Source of the DNA: Balaenoptera acutorostrata
Lineage: Eukaryota; Chordata; Mammalia; Artiodactyla; Balaenopteridae
Length of the DNA stretch: 64,000 bases
Direction: 5' to 3'
Assembly: GCF_949987535.1 (NCBI RefSeq)
Contig: NC_080077.1
Span: 33,879,389 to 33,943,388, forward strand
The first letter of the stretch is position 1. Each line of letters opens with the position of its first letter. The position numbers and the translations under genes are program-made. The notes beneath the pieces are model-generated. The model was given only the letters and a program-made list of their open reading frames with translations. It was not told where the DNA came from and did no database searches. Of the stretch, positions 1 through 12,701 are shown piece by piece.

Positions 1-495
1 TGTAGTGAGGTGGATGGAGTTAGAGTCTGTCATACAGAGTGAAGTAAGTCAGAAAGAGAAAAACAAACACAGTATGCTAACACATATATATGGAATCTAA
101 GGAAAAAAAAAAAAAGGTCAGGAAGAACCTAGTGGTAAGATGGGAATAAAGACACAGACCTACTAGAGAATGGACTTGAGGATATGGGGAGGGGGAAGGG
201 TAAGCTGTGACAAAATGAGAGAGTGGCGTGGACATGTGTGTATACACTACCAAACGTAAAATAGATAGCTAGTGGGAAGCAACCACATAGCACAGGGAGA
301 TCAGTTTGGTGCTTTGTGACCACCTAGAGGGGTGGAATAGGGAGGGTGGGAGGGAGGGAGATGCAAGAGGGAAGAGATATGGGAACATATGTATATGTAT
401 AACTGATTCACTTTGTTATAAAGCAGAAACTAACACACCATTGTAAAGCAATTATACTCCAATAAAGATGTTAAAAAAAAAATAAAAAAGAATGA
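1..495 (+). mobile_element. L1 3' end (cetartiodactyl type), cut by window edge
   Basis: The segment starts inside an L1 3' region (the 'tgtcatacagagtgaagtaagtc' motif), passes through a G-rich stretch (gggtggaatagggagggtggg) and ends with 'ccaataaagatgtt' and a poly-A tail. This is the usual 3' UTR of young cetartiodactyl L1s. It lies antisense to LAMA2. The left end is outside the window. Confidence 0.85.
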
Positions 496-2917
496 AAAAA
501 TAATAATATTTCATTTTGATATTTAAATAAATTATATATACAAGATAAGGGGCTGTTAACTTTTTACATAGGAACTATACTACAACTTGAATTGTTTATA
601 ACCTCTACCTGCTTATTATTTAATTAAAATAAAGGATCAACTTTTTTCTCACTCATATTTTCCTTTCAATTCCATTGTTGATTATGTGTGCACTACAAAT
701 AGGTAGACTTAAGCAGATTTTTAAAAGTGAAGTGGCTTTACAAATGCTGTCAATTATGCTTTGAGACTATTCCATATTCATTTGTTTCTTTTCGTATGGT
801 GTTTTCAATGCTTTTTTTCTTCTCACATTATCTTACGTCCATCTTCTTCACAGTAGTAATTGATTGCTTTATTGCTTGTCTAATATGTCCTTTTTCTCCT
901 TGTATAAATTCCTGCTTTGTTTCTTTGTCCTTTGTTTCTAATTCATTGAAAACATTCTTCCTTCTTTGCAGGACTAGACTCAAATGACTCTTTCATACAT
1001 AAATAATAAACTTAATCTTACTCTTCTGTGTTTATCTATAGCTCTAGCAATAATAACAGCTCTAACATTTATGGAATGCTAGTACTATTTAGGTAATTGC
1101 TCAATTTAATGGCAAATATATTTCTTTTCCAGTATAATAGAACTATATTATAATGAATTATTAAAATTAAAACTTTATTTATTCTGTTCTTGAAACACGG
1201 TCCAACAAACTTTCTGGCCAAATCAGTCTTCTGTGTGTTTGTTGATAGCCACTTAATAAATCAGTGATTCTCTTTAGCTTTTACTTTGTAATTTTTCAGA
1301 CATTTAATTATTTTTACATGGCTTAAAGAGAAGGAATAACAATAACAGGGGGACATGCTGTAATGCAGTAAAACTTGTCCTAGTTAAAACAAAAAACAAC
1401 AACAAAAAACTTGTCCTAGCTCTGTTTGAGTTTGGCAAGCCTATAATGTATAAGCATCAGTGTTGAGGAAAAGTGAATATTTCATGTTGGCATGAATATG
1501 AGAGTCTCCTGAGTATAAAGTGATGGTATTAAATTTGGGTGAAAATAAACAGGTCTTTAACATAAAATGTTAGAAGTTTATAAAAATGAAGCAATGACAA
1601 TAATGAGGACTTTATTGGTACAAAATGTTGTAAATAGGCATGAAAAATGTCAATTAGAATGACATTCATTCATTTACTCACGAGTGTCTACTCTCTGTCA
1701 GGTACTGTGCTAAATGCTGAAAATGGTGATCCAATAAAACATGGGTCAGATGAAAATGGTGAACTTGAAGACTAGGATCTTCAAATAGATTTGAAAAATG
1801 GTTCATTTTGAAAGGATAATTGAACATAGGGAAGTTTCTGTAATAATTGTGTCATGATTTTGAATAAGAAATAAACAGAACATATGGTATTGGTAGAATT
1901 CATTCCAGAGAAACCAAAACAGTAGTAACTGCTGATGGAATATGATGCATCATTCACCATGACCATAAAATAAACCTGCAAAGAGTGTGTCAAATACCTC
2001 CAATATCCCTGAAATCCATGAAAGCATTTGTGCTCAATACCAAAGCAAAGAAAATACGGATCTGTTTCTTCAACACCCACTATTTATGCATATTTCATTC
2101 ACAGTCAAGTGTCCAATCAAATTTTTTTTCTCTTGAAATTCTGATGTATTTGGGGGATTCTGTGTGAAGCCAAAGGAGTAAGTGATGGTTCTGAACATTT
2201 TAACTCACCATCTGCTTCCTATGAAATGAAATTTTGATCTAAAATAGTATTACCAAGGTTTATCACATAACTTGGTTACAAAATGTTGCTCTACATGTAA
2301 AGGAAAAAGATTTGTTACTATTGAAGATACTCAGATAATGTGCTATACTTAGAACCCGAAAACTCTAAAATATTAATTGCAAATTTATTTTGAACAATGA
2401 CAGCAGCCAAAAGTAGCTTTGAAGGTAAACATTTCAACTGATAAAAACAGTATAATAGTTTAGAAATATATGAACTGGCGTGTTTGTAAAATGTGCGCCT
2501 TATAATCAAACTTTACATAGAATCAATTTGTATGTGACTATAAGCTCTGGTGTTAATTTCCAGGGCACTTTCTTAGTGAAGACATATGGAATAATAGTGA
2601 TAAATTTCCCTGTTCAGAGTCTTATGTTTGACTGTTTTTCCTTTGCGAGTTGATGGCGCAAACCTATTTGGCATCTGCGATAATTTCAAGACCCTTATTA
2701 ATAGTGGAAAGTAGTAGGCGACTGAGAAAAGAGTTCTGCTATGACTGAGAATCTATTTTGGATAAAATTTAAAAGGAGCCTTTGAAAATAATACAAAACA
2801 AATATTCTAATTTACTAGCATTTTCCAGAGCTTTGAGAAATTTGAGAAATTTAGTTCAGGTACTTATTCAAACAGATTGACCTCCATTCTCAGTACATAA
2901 CGCTATTTGTTTCTTAC
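496..2917. other. LAMA2 intron (3' side), no further feature seen
   Basis: This is AT-rich intron sequence. I saw no exon, no clear SINE and no long ORF with recognisable content. The next LAMA2 exon toward the gene end is not here. Confidence 0.6.
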
Positions 2918-3056
2918 CAGTTCTGTGGCTTCATGTGCAAGAACTTTGGCTTCTTTGGCAATTTTCTCAGCTTCATCAATATAGTCCTTAATATTGCTGT
3001 AAGCTTTGAAGGCTGCAGTGGCATTGAAGGAGATGTTTTTGGCCTCATCAAGGATT
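2918..3056 (-). CDS. LAMA2: LAMA2 exon (3'-most in window): coiled coil, domain I
   Basis: The exon encodes ILDEAKNISFNATAAFKAYS and NIKDYIDEAEKIAKEAKVLA, ending HEATEL. Two sequons (NIS, NAT) lie close together. The acceptor is 'cccaacag' before AATCC at 3,056, and the donor is GTAAGA below 2,918. It is 139 nt; the first base completes Arg and the exon ends in phase 0. The next exon, expected to begin near the 'ATGPRGLL' part of human alpha-2, is not present in positions 1-2,917. Confidence 0.96.
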
Positions 3057-3394
3057 CTGTTGGGATTGCCCCAGAAAAGAACATCAGAGCAGTTGGTACT
3101 CAACTGAAGGACATCTTACTTATAGCAAATATGGCTTCCAAATGATCATGGTCAGTATAATTATGTTAATTCCAAACCATAGTGAGGTATCTACTAATTG
3201 TATTATATTGTAGTTTTCAGTTTAAACTCATATTCCTAAATAATTAAGCAATGAAATACTACCAACATATTTTTAAGTACCCACAGCATCCTCCAGAAGT
3301 TTCTGCAACCATGAGCACCATGCAAGTATGAGCAGTGAGACGATTCTTTATGTTATTTGTGAAGCACGCACAGGTTTCAGAGCACTTGTTCTAT

Positions 3395-3570
3395 ATTATT
3401 GGAATGAACTTCACAAAATCTCTTTAGAGTAGGTGCATTTCTCAGATGAGGACAAATGAGTCTCGGTTATATTGCTTGTCTCAGGTCACATGACCAACAT
3501 GTCACTAATTAGCTAATTAAGGACTTGGAGCCTGCCTCTGTTGACTTCTAGCTTACTGCTCCATTTACCA
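3395..3570 (+). repeat. MIR SINE remnant
   Basis: The segment contains 'cagatgaggacaaatgag', then a degraded 'ttgcttgtctcaggtcacatgac' and a terminal 'ttggagcctgcctctgttgact', matching in order the MIR core and 3' end. It lies in the 1.34-kb intron between the last two exons. Nothing else is seen there except a short unannotated AT-rich stretch from 3,600 to 4,399. Confidence 0.65.
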
Positions 3571-4399
3571 CCCTTCATGATAAATGAGCAAAATGTTAAA
3601 AAATGTTGTAAAATTGTTATAAAATGAATTGTATGTAAATTTTTCCCCAGAGTCTTCAAACATTAATATTTTCCTTTGTATCAAGAGTATTAAGTATTGA
3701 AACAGAACCTTACACATGGAGTATATTAAATACAGATTCATTTAGGAAAATTATTCTTGGGGCTAATATACCTATTTTGTTATGACAACACCGAAACTGT
3801 AGGGGAAGCACACCAGTTATACCTAGAAGGCTGTTTACTAGTCAAACACACCCCACCAGTTGCCCCTCCCTCACTGACCCGTATAAGAACCCCAGTTATA
3901 ATGAGCTGTTATTTCACAGGGCAATATGTCGTGTCTCCGTGGAATTTGAAAGAAAAAAACAAGACTTAAAGGCTATGTATTGAGCCACATTTCCAAAAGC
4001 CACCCTTTTAACAATAAATAGTTTGATTTCATTAAAAATATAAAACTGAAATTTGAAGCAGAATGTGCGTTTATACATTATTATTTAAAATGCTAATAAG
4101 GAAACTGCTGTGCTCTCCAATAAAGAACAGAAAATATTTTTTCTAAGTGTAGCCTAAGGCAGTGTTCACTCCCCACCATGCCATATTTGAATCCACTTTT
4201 AACTCAGACTTTTGATGTTGCTCCAGTAGAGTTTTGCCCAGACCCTTCTAATTAGGCTTTTCCACAGAAAGGCCCTCTAGCTTGTATGTGCATAATTACA
4301 AAAATCAAGATTTGAAAGCAACTCTCTACCATTTCTGCTAGTCAAGACTTTTGGACAAGTGTCAAGATACATAGACATTTCCAACAACAAATGACATAC

Positions 4400-4563
4400 C
4401 TATCAAGGACAGCAGATGAATCATTTAACTGAGCCGCATGGCTCTCAGCCTGGGACACCTTCTCAGCAAGCTTCCTGTCCTTTATTTCTTGGGAGAGGTC
4501 ATCTATTTTATCTTTCAGATCCTCAGACAGGGGTGGCAATTTAGTTTGAATGTCTTCAACATA
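4400..4563 (-). CDS. LAMA2: LAMA2 exon: coiled coil
   Basis: The exon encodes YVEDIQTKLPPLSEDLKDK, IDDLSQEIKDRK and LAEKVSQAESHAAQLNDSSA, ending VLD. NDS is an N-glycosylation sequon. The acceptor is 'acatatcag' before TATGTT at 4,563, and the donor is GTATGT below 4,400. It is 164 nt, starts in phase 0 and leaves AG, which joins A of the next exon to give Arg. I remember Gly at this junction codon in human (GG+A), so one base change would explain the difference. Confidence 0.96.
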
Positions 4564-5268
4564 CTGATATGTAGAGAAAAGAAGGCATTTTAAGTAAGTG
4601 AATCCAAGCCTCCTCTCATTTACTAATTTCTCTTGGAGATCTAATTATACACGCTTAGGTTTTTATGAAACTTTAAATTTACTAACCTAGCAAAAAAGAA
4701 TAGAAAATAAAAGCTATTATTTAATGATAGAGATTAGGAAATATATGAAGGCAATTTATACCAAGAAGAACCTGACAATCTTTTTAAAAAAATGCTACTT
4801 TGTAGGTCTAAATGCATAAATGATAGTCATTGGGATCTTTTACACTATTTGCATTTCTATTACCATGCATCACCATATATCAGTATCTACTGCATTAGAC
4901 AGTATGTTAAAAGTCTGTTTGTAGCTTTACATTTCTCTTTTAACTAATATTCTGTGAATATTGAAGCAGATTGTAAGTGCTGTCCTAGGAACAAGAAATG
5001 CCCTTCATCACTGTGAAAAAAATACAGGTTGGTGTGAGTGTGTGGGTACCCTCACCAGACATTCATGTCTACTGAGAGAATAATGTGAAGTTCTAACTGT
5101 TACCAATGGGTGAGCACGGTCACAATAGAATAAGGCAAAAACAACTTTATACCCACAAGAAAATAACAGTATTTGCTTTTACTACTGAGATTTCTCATTG
5201 ATTCCCATTTATGAGAGCTTGTGTCATTATCACCTTTCTTTTAACTTTGGGTTTCACCAAATACTCAC

Positions 5269-5385
5269 GTCTATGACTGAGTTGATTTCATCTGCAAGAC
5301 GGTTGGCTTCATCAAGTATGTCAGTGCCTTCTTTTAAAGTGTCCTCAGTTTGTCGTTTGCCACTTTCAATAGCCTCCTTCTTTTT
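5269..5385 (-). CDS. LAMA2: LAMA2 exon: coiled coil
   Basis: This 117-nt exon encodes 39 residues: KKKEAIESGKRQTEDTLKE followed by GTDILDEANRLADEINSVID. It begins with a Lys run (AAAAAGAAG) directly after the acceptor 'tcctacag', and the donor is GTGAGT below 5,269. Phases are 0 and 0, so the exon is symmetric. Regular Leu and Ile spacing supports the coiled coil. Only 705 bp of intron separate it from the next exon, while 7.3 kb of repeat-rich intron lie before it. Confidence 0.96.
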
Positions 5386-5848
5386 CTGTAGGACAGTATA
5401 AACAAAACATCAAAATGCCCTTTGGGGAAAACCCTATCCAGCCCTGTATTCCTGGCTTTCCTACGCTGTCTAAACAAGGCTTTGCAAACAAGATATGTCA
5501 TGTTGACTGTGAGACTACATGAGTGTGATATAGACTACCCAGCCAGCCCTCCAAGAGTTACTTTATTTAAATACCTGTACAGGTACTTTCTTTCTCCTAT
5601 TGTCAGAAAGTCATGCAAGAGAAGAAAAGTTATGTGATGGTAGCTGAGGAATTAAAAAATATTTTAAAAGTGAGATGGATATCCATTTTAACTGAAATGT
5701 AAGTACTGAATATGCATTGCTGAGCATGTGGTAGTACACTGAATTACATTGGAACGAGACATTAAATTCCAGAATCTATGTCCAAATGAATATTTTGCGA
5801 GCATAAACGTAAGCAGATTTATTCTATGGGAGTTCTGTAAAAATTGGA

Positions 5849-6191
5849 AGAAGTGAGATTTTATTTTTTTTATTTTTTATTTTTTTAAATTAATTAAGTA
5901 ATTAATTTTATTTTTGGCTGCGTTGGGTCTTCGTTGCTGCGCGTTGGCTCTCTTTAGTTGCGGCGAGCAGGCACTACTCTTCGTTGCGGTGCGTGGGCTT
6001 CTCGTTGTGGTGGCTTCTCTTGTTGCAGAACATGGGCTCTAGGAGCACAGGCTTCAGTAGTTGTAGTGCACGAGCTTAGTTGCTCTGCGGCATGTGGGAG
6101 CTTCCTGGACCAGAGCTTGAACCCGTGTCCCCTGCCTTGGCAGGCGGATTCTTAACCACTGTGCCACCAGGGAAGCCCAGAAGTGGGATTT
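5849..6191 (-). mobile_element. CHR-2-like SINE with target-site duplication
   Basis: In plus orientation the tail comes first (A/T-rich, taattaa repeats) and the tRNA-like head last ('ccaccagggaagccc', the complement of ggcttccctggtgg). The element spans 5,862-6,178 and is flanked by agaagtgagattt (5,849-5,861) and agaagtgggattt (6,179-6,191), a 13-bp duplication with one mismatch. This SINE class is typical of cetaceans. It lies in sense with LAMA2. Confidence 0.9.
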
Positions 6192-6273
6192 CAAAGGAAA
6201 CAGGGGAAGTACTTTTCAAAAAAAAGAGAAACTCTCACATGGAAGAATAAACTTAATGGACTGTTCCATAAAC

Positions 6274-6671
6274 AAGAGAGCAGGGCTTCCCTGGTGGCGT
6301 AGTGGTTGAGAATCTGCCTGCCAATGCATGGGACACAGGTTCGAGCCCTGGTCTGGGAAGATCCCACATGCTGCGGAGCAACTGGGCCCGTGAGCCACAA
6401 TTACTGAGCCTGCGCGTCTGGAGCCTGTGCTCCGCAGCAAGAGAGGCCGCGATAATGAGAGGCCCGCGCACCGCAATGAAGAGTGGCCCCTGCTTGCTGC
6501 AACTAGAGAAAGCCCTCGCACAGAAACGAAGACCCAACACAGCCATAAATAAATAAATAAATAAGTAAAACCCAAAAGTTAAAAACAAAACAAAAAAACT
6601 TATCATTGTAAGTACTTCCTCACTTCTTTGAAACACATATAAATCCTTTAAAAAAAAAAATAGAGAGCAGA
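6274..6671 (+). mobile_element. CHR-2-like SINE with extended 3' segment
   Basis: The SINE begins at about 6,284 with 'ggcttccctggtggcg' and ends at about 6,568 in (aaat)n. About 90 bp of unrelated sequence and a second A-run (about 6,650-6,660) follow. A 9-bp match, agagagcag, occurs just before the head (about 6,275-6,283) and just after the second A-run (about 6,662-6,670). This suggests the whole unit was inserted together. It is inverted to the SINE 105 bp to its left. Confidence 0.75.
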
Positions 6672-6929
6672 CTCTAATTTTTCTTTGAAACTGATAGCTT
6701 GTCTCAAACCACATGAAACTCACTCCTAGTCTAGAAGAGTAAAATCAATGAGAAAGAAATAGTGTTATTTCTCCGTTTGGAACATAACTGCCTTTTTTTT
6801 TCTTTCTATTTCTGACTCATTCTTTCTATCACCTTTTTACCTGTGGATTTAACTGCATCAATTATAATTTTAAGCCTTTGCCATTTATGCTTTTTATATA
6901 AATAACAATGCTAGTTTATATATTCATTT

Positions 6930-7110
6930 AGATTTCAGTATGTGCCAGGTAGTTTACAAGCTTTCCTCATTTAGTTCTATACTAACACACGTCCTGTGTT
7001 TATCACCTTTTAAATGAATAGAAAATTGAACAAGTTAAGTGATTTACCCAAGGTCACACAGTTAGTACAGTGTAGTTAAGATTTGAATCCCAGTCTACCT
7101 AATGATAGAG
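6930..7110 (+). repeat. MIR SINE remnant
   Basis: Characteristic MIR words occur in order: 'tgtgccagg', 'caagttaagtgatttacccaaggtcacacagttag' (split by small changes) and 'gatttgaatcccagtct'. Confidence 0.8.
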
Positions 7111-7369
7111 CTTCCGTCTTGAGCTGTGAAAGCACTGACTTTCCAATTGTGGAAATCACACTTCTTATTTGCATTGGATAGTGCTAATTTCACACCCTAC
7201 TTTCCCTACCTCTTCACCAACCACTTCAATCTGCTGCCAGTACACATATCTTACTCCTGCCTCTGAGCCTTTACAGTTGCAGTTGCCTTCACCATGTGCC
7301 CTTCCCCAGTTCCTTGCCTTGTTTCCTCCTCCATTTAGCTTCATGTAGAATGCTTTTTCCCTCAATACT

Positions 7370-7560
7370 CAAAATATGGCCCATTGATCAGCAGTATTGG
7401 CATCACTGGGAAGCTTCTTAGAAATGCACAATCTCAATGCCTTTCTGGGAACTACCAACTCAGAATCTGCATTTAACAAGAACCCTAAGTGATTGATATA
7501 CACAATAAAATTTGAGAGAAATTGGTTTAGAACACTGCCTGGCCCACAGTGAACACTACA
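7370..7560 (+). repeat. MER5A-like hAT remnant
   Basis: The text 'ggcatcactgggaagcttcttagaaatgcacaat', 'aactcagaatctgcatttaacaag' and 'gagagaaattgg' follows the order of the MER5A consensus (a small non-autonomous hAT-Charlie element). It is diverged. Confidence 0.65.
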
Positions 7561-9239
7561 GAATTGTTAACTATTATAATTACTTTATTTTCTTTTTCCT
7601 AGAACTCATTTATCTGAATTATATTTTATAGGGTGGCCGTCGATTATAGAAACGTAGATAATACAATTTTATTTTTTGTATAGATTGAACCATCTTGATT
7701 GCTTCTTCTAAGAGCTGCTAAAAGCACAGGCTATTTAATGATAATCAGACACCAATTCATCACAAGATGCATGCATAGGAAGGAGAAGAAATGTACAGCC
7801 CATTGAGCTGGACCTAGTGGACGAAGGATAACATTTAATTCATCAGGCAATATACTGAGAACAAGTCACTTATTTTGCATATTAGCCCATGCTGCAGACC
7901 ATGCTGCAGCCATATTATATTCTTATTTATTGGTTTAGTGACTATCTTTCTCACTGTAATATAAATTCCATAAAACAGTCTTTGTATCACTTTATCTCCA
8001 GTACCTAGAAGAGTTTCCTCAGTAAATAGTTCTGTCTGCACTGGTGACTCTCGGTTCATTCAACTACTCCCATGCCTGGCTAAATCAGAGAAACTTCATT
8101 CTCCCGTCACGCACAGCAAATGTAGAGGTAGTCCTGATGTTCCTGGTTATAAGGCATATCTTATTTTCCAAAGGTCTGACACTCTTATATAACTATCAGT
8201 TTTAGCCCTTAGCTTTTGTATGAACTGATTTAAAATTGACCCTGGACAGACATTCAAGAAACTTTCTTTAGCATGGCTTGTTTGTATTTATAAATCAAGG
8301 TAACAAAATGCTGTATCAATAGGAGGGAGAATATTTCCACCTGTACGTGAGGTGAAGAGCTACATTCATTTTGGTTTCAATTAAGCAGTGAGTTAGAATC
8401 TTTATAAAAGCTCTCTTTGAGTCACTTTAAGGAACCCATTGTTATGCAAAGATCAAAATGTGCTTTTTTTTTTTATCACACTGAAGCAGAAACGATCTAG
8501 GGATTAAAGAGATTTCAGTGGTGGCTAATTTCAGATTAGACACTAATGAAATCTAGCTTTGAACCAAGGAAAGATGAAGATTTGGAGCTCCTAAATATTG
8601 ATAAAAGCATCGATATAACACTTATTTGTGTTTGCTTTATAGTACTTTCTTCATTGAGAAAGAACATTTCTGTTCTGTCTTTGTGCCAGGTACTATTCTC
8701 TGCCCTGGAGATACAGTGGGCCAGAAGACATGTTTCTCATGGCTTTCTGGAGGGAAAAAAAATTGAATGAATTTAATGTATAATTAAAAATTGAATGAAT
8801 TAATGTATAATATATTTTTAATGATGAGTGCTATAAAAATAAATAAAGACAGGGAATGGATAGAGAAGGATGTAGGATAAAATACTTAAAGATAGGAAGC
8901 TTTGAGATTTGAGGAGCAAAAGGGGGGCTCATGTTTAGGGAGAATTATTCTCCAAGTGTATACCGCAAGCATAATTGTTAAGTGATTCTGATTAGACACC
9001 AAAGTTGTTGTATTTCTACTTTTAACTTCTGATTAGATCTTAATTCATTCCAGAGCTTTGTAAGTTTAACACCTGTTTTTTTTTTTGTTGTTGTTGAGGG
9101 GGGTTACTGGGGGGTGGATTAAGAACTTACAAAAGTTATCTTCCTGTCTAACTTTATCTAGCAACTCATTCTTCCCTTTCTTCCAACTCCTTCCTGTTCA
9201 AGGTCATAACGATAAATTCGGGGACAGACTGCTCAAAAC

Positions 9240-10330
9240 ACGTTACTTTGCTTAATTGAATTGCTCATCTTCTCTTTGCCCCTCAGCCCACAGTTTCCTC
9301 TGCCTTTTCTCCATTGCTGGAAATGGCATTCTAACCCTGTCCTGTTCTAGAAAGTTGCATTCAAAGCCTTCTGTGATCTGGCTCCAAAGGCCCATTTTCA
9401 GAGCCATCTTCTGCTACAGACTTATGTAGCTTACGAACAAGCGTCACTGCTCTATTCGACATTTCCTAAGATCATACTTCCAGAGCTCTGTGTTTCCGCT
9501 CATGCTGTTCCATCATTTCTATCAACTTCTATGATGCCATCATTTTGGTGTTTGATTCTCCGAGCCCATATTAATCACAGTGTTACATATAATGAAAGGT
9601 TAAAATGCCTGAATTTTCAGGAAATCATAAGTTCTCTGAGGCCAGAAATCATTCCTATTCAGCCTCTAACACCCTGGTTACCAATAGCATCTTGATAATG
9701 GTAGGTTTCTAACAGACATTTGCATATTATTCCTGCCTGCTTTCCTAGCCTTATATCCCACTATTTTCCAATACAAAACCAATCCTCGAGTTTACATGAA
9801 CCACTTAGAAAGTCCCCAAAATATAATTTTAATCCATGACTCCAATATTTCAATTGCTTCTGACAGATTTCAGGATAAAACCAAATTCCTCAGCTTAGCT
9901 CTCAGAATGCAGTTCTCTTATAACTCAAGGTCTGGACCCTCTCTGTCTTCGTTGGCTTTCTATCCCCTCACTAGTTCACAGGCAGTCTTTATTCCAATCC
10001 TATCAAATCAATGACATTTCTCCAAAATGTCTATATGTTTGCATGTGTTTTTTTTTTTTTCCTATTTCTGGAATGTTCTTCCTCTTCTACTTTGACTCAT
10101 TAGAGCTTACCCTTCAGGACTTAGCATATGTGTCAAGTCCTCTATGAAGCCCTTCCTAAATCCAGGGGTGATTTCGATGCCCTTCTTTTGTATACCTCCA
10201 TGATAACTCCTGTAGTGTACAGACTAGTTTACTTGTGTGAGCCTCCCACTAAATACAAGTCACCTGAAGTCATCAGAGGTGGTGTTTTATTTCTTATATC
10301 AATATCAGTGTCTTTAAAGCTTAAGGCTGC
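9240..10330 (+). repeat. L2 LINE fragments
   Basis: The segment carries L2 3'-end phrases such as 'ttctggaatgttcttcctc', 'aagcccttcctaaatccag' and 'caggacttagcat', plus an upstream 'ctgtgatctggctcc' block. It is probably two or three pieces of one or more ancient L2 copies. Confidence 0.6.
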
Positions 10331-10344
10331 ATCTGAATCATGGG

Positions 10345-10500
10345 TAGGATTTTAAAAACACAGGTTGCTGGGCTCCACTCCCAGTTTCTGAGTTGATAGG
10401 TTTGGGGCGAACCTGAGAATCTGCATTATTAACAAGTGTCTAGGTGATGCTAATGCTGCTGTTCCAAGGACCACACCATGAGGACCAGTGTTTGATATAC
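10345..10500 (+). repeat. MER5A-like hAT remnant
   Basis: 'aacacaggttgctgggctcc', 'tctgagttgatagg', 'gagaatctgcattattaacaag' and 'aggtgatgctaatgctgctg' match the MER5A order. Confidence 0.75.
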
Positions 10501-10739
10501 TCAGTTTTTGTTTAGTACATTTCCTGAACTTAGTAGGGGCTTGATAAATGTTTTTAATAATAAAAATTACATGCTTACTTCCTTAAATTAAAAAAAAAAT
10601 GCGTTGGGTCTTAATTATATCACCTTTTTGTGGGCACAGGCTCAATGAAGTCATTTATTTAAAGCACAACTAATTACTCAATCAAATGGATACAACATTA
10701 TCAGTTCTTTTAAAATCTATATGTACATCAGATTAACCC

Positions 10740-10865
10740 AGGGGATGTTTTAGAATATGGACCCTGGACCACACCTCAGACCAGCTACCTCAGATTCTGG
10801 GTGGGAGCCCAGGGGATGCGTCTGTTTAGTAAACTCTAAACAGGTGATGCTTTATTGGCCGGTCT
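10740..10865 (+). repeat. MER5A-like hAT remnant, partial
   Basis: The segment resembles MER5A: 'ggaccctggaccacacc', 'ctcagattctgggtggg' and 'aaacaggtgatgc'. It is the second such piece within 500 bp. Confidence 0.45.
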
Positions 10866-11834
10866 AGCATCAACCTTGGCAATCAACCTTAATCAGCCTT
10901 GGCAAGCAACCTTAAATAAGCTCTGCCTTATTCATATTAATTTAGTCAGTTTATCTATTTATTCTAGTAAGTTTTAAACAAGCCTTTAGTTAAGCATCAC
11001 GTGTAAAATGAAAATACAAGAAGGACAACTTACACTTCAATACTGACTACATAAGCTCCAGGCTTCTCTAGGGGTACCCAAGAATGATGGCTCTTGGTTT
11101 TAAACGTCACTAAAATGAAGGAATAGCTAAAAGCACCATTTAGTGTGCCACTACAACTCTTCTTGAAATACTTCCCAGATGCTTATTATACTTTCCACAC
11201 AGGTAATTTTAATTTCTTAAACTGTTGCCATAAAATGGAGTGGTGCACCTCCGGGTAAGTTACACCACTGGTGTATCACCGAGCAAGATGAATCATGCGG
11301 GAGCCTGTGATATGAAGGCAGCCTAGCATCCTGCTTAACAAGGCAGTGCTTTTTCTTTAATATTGCCAGCATGTCAGTAGATTCCAAATTGGTTAAGATT
11401 AGATACATCAGTGAGTCTTCTCAATCCTCTATCAAAATGACAAGGCTAAGTCCCAGGAGAGGGAACCAGAAAACAATTCTTTTAAAATTAATTCATCCTT
11501 TTACTTCTTAATCCAAAGGAAAATGGAAAGAAATGAATGGATAAAAAATTCCAGATTCTTTTTATTCAACTGTCATTCCATGAACAGTTTTGAGAGCATA
11601 ATATATGCCAGAGAGTGTTCAGTTATAGTTGCAGGTAAAATTTTATGTTAGAAGAGAGAAAGGTCTGCCACTGTTTTCAGATCCGTTGGGGTCAAATACT
11701 TTGAAAAGAACAAAGGTAAGTTTGTTTCTGGTGAGGAAGTTCTTTTTTTTTAATGCTAAATACAGGTTTGTGCCATCGTATGTGCTGAATTCACTGTAGG
11801 GAAAAGTGATCAGTTTGCCATGTTAAATATTAAG

Positions 11835-11940
11835 AAAGAAACGAGAGAGAGAGAGAAAGAAAGAGAGGGAGAGAAAGGAAGGAGAGAAGGAAAGAAGGGA
11901 AGTAGGAAGGAAGGGAGAAAGGAAGGAATGGATGGAAGGA
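11835..11940 (+). repeat. GA-rich low-complexity tract
   Basis: An imperfect purine-only tract of gaga, gaaa, ggaa and gaag units of about 105 bp. The complementary strand, the LAMA2 sense strand, is therefore a long pyrimidine run, but no 3' splice site or exon is attached to it. Confidence 0.9.
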
Positions 11941-12299
11941 TCTGTTTTAGTTCTAGCTTCATTAGCACTCTAGAAAAGGCAGAAGCTGCCTATCATTGCT
12001 TGAGGAGAGAACTCTCTCTTGTCTGAGGAAAAGGAGACAAACAATAACTCAGACTTGATCTGCTCATGTTAGTCCGTTGTAAAATATCATTTTCATAGAA
12101 CATGTTGCAAAGAAGAAGAGAACCAAAATTTTCCCAGGCTCTGGTCTCTCAGTGAGCTGTTTCTTCTGTGCCCCAATTCCATTAGAAAATCCTTGGCACT
12201 TCTGTGACTTATGGCGGCCGGATGTCTAAACCATGGTTTGTGGATCAGGTTGGGTGGACTGTACAATCATATGGTATTAGTATTTGAAGAAACTCTGGA

Positions 12300-12460
12300 T
12301 ACGCCCTAGTATAATGCACTCATTGTATAGTTGAGAGACCGATGCTCTGAGACTTTAACTGACTTGTTCACACTAGTACTTCTAGTTAGTGGCACAGTTG
12401 TCCTTAAGACCAAGGACCCCTGACTCCCAGTAAAGATCTCATTCCACTGTACCATTCTGT
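12300..12460 (+). repeat. MIR SINE remnant
   Basis: Weak MIR-like order: 'attgtatagttgagagaccgatg', 'gacttgttcaca', 'agttagtggcaca' and 'ctgactcccagt'. It lies about 240 bp from the 211-nt exon. Confidence 0.5.
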
Positions 12461-12701
12461 CCTTAAACATCTTAAATAGTTTAAGTTATCTAAATTTTAT
12501 TTGATTATATGGGCAATGATCATTCATTAAAAAACAAAAAGAAGGATCATTCCCTGTTCTGCTTCTGAGAAGTTGCCTTTCAGAGTTGTCACACTTGATT
12601 TCGTACGTGTGCATCAACTTGCATCAACTTGACTTACTCCGCCATGGTCAAACTCCCACCCCGTGCTCCCAGATTCAGATGAAAGAGCCTCTAAGACTCA
12701 C

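Noticed and set aside
6191..6723. Overlapping ORFs of 69-156 codons around 6,200-6,700
   Set aside because: They lie within the CHR SINE and its flanks. The same peptide words recur at 15,838-16,107, where another SINE copy lies.
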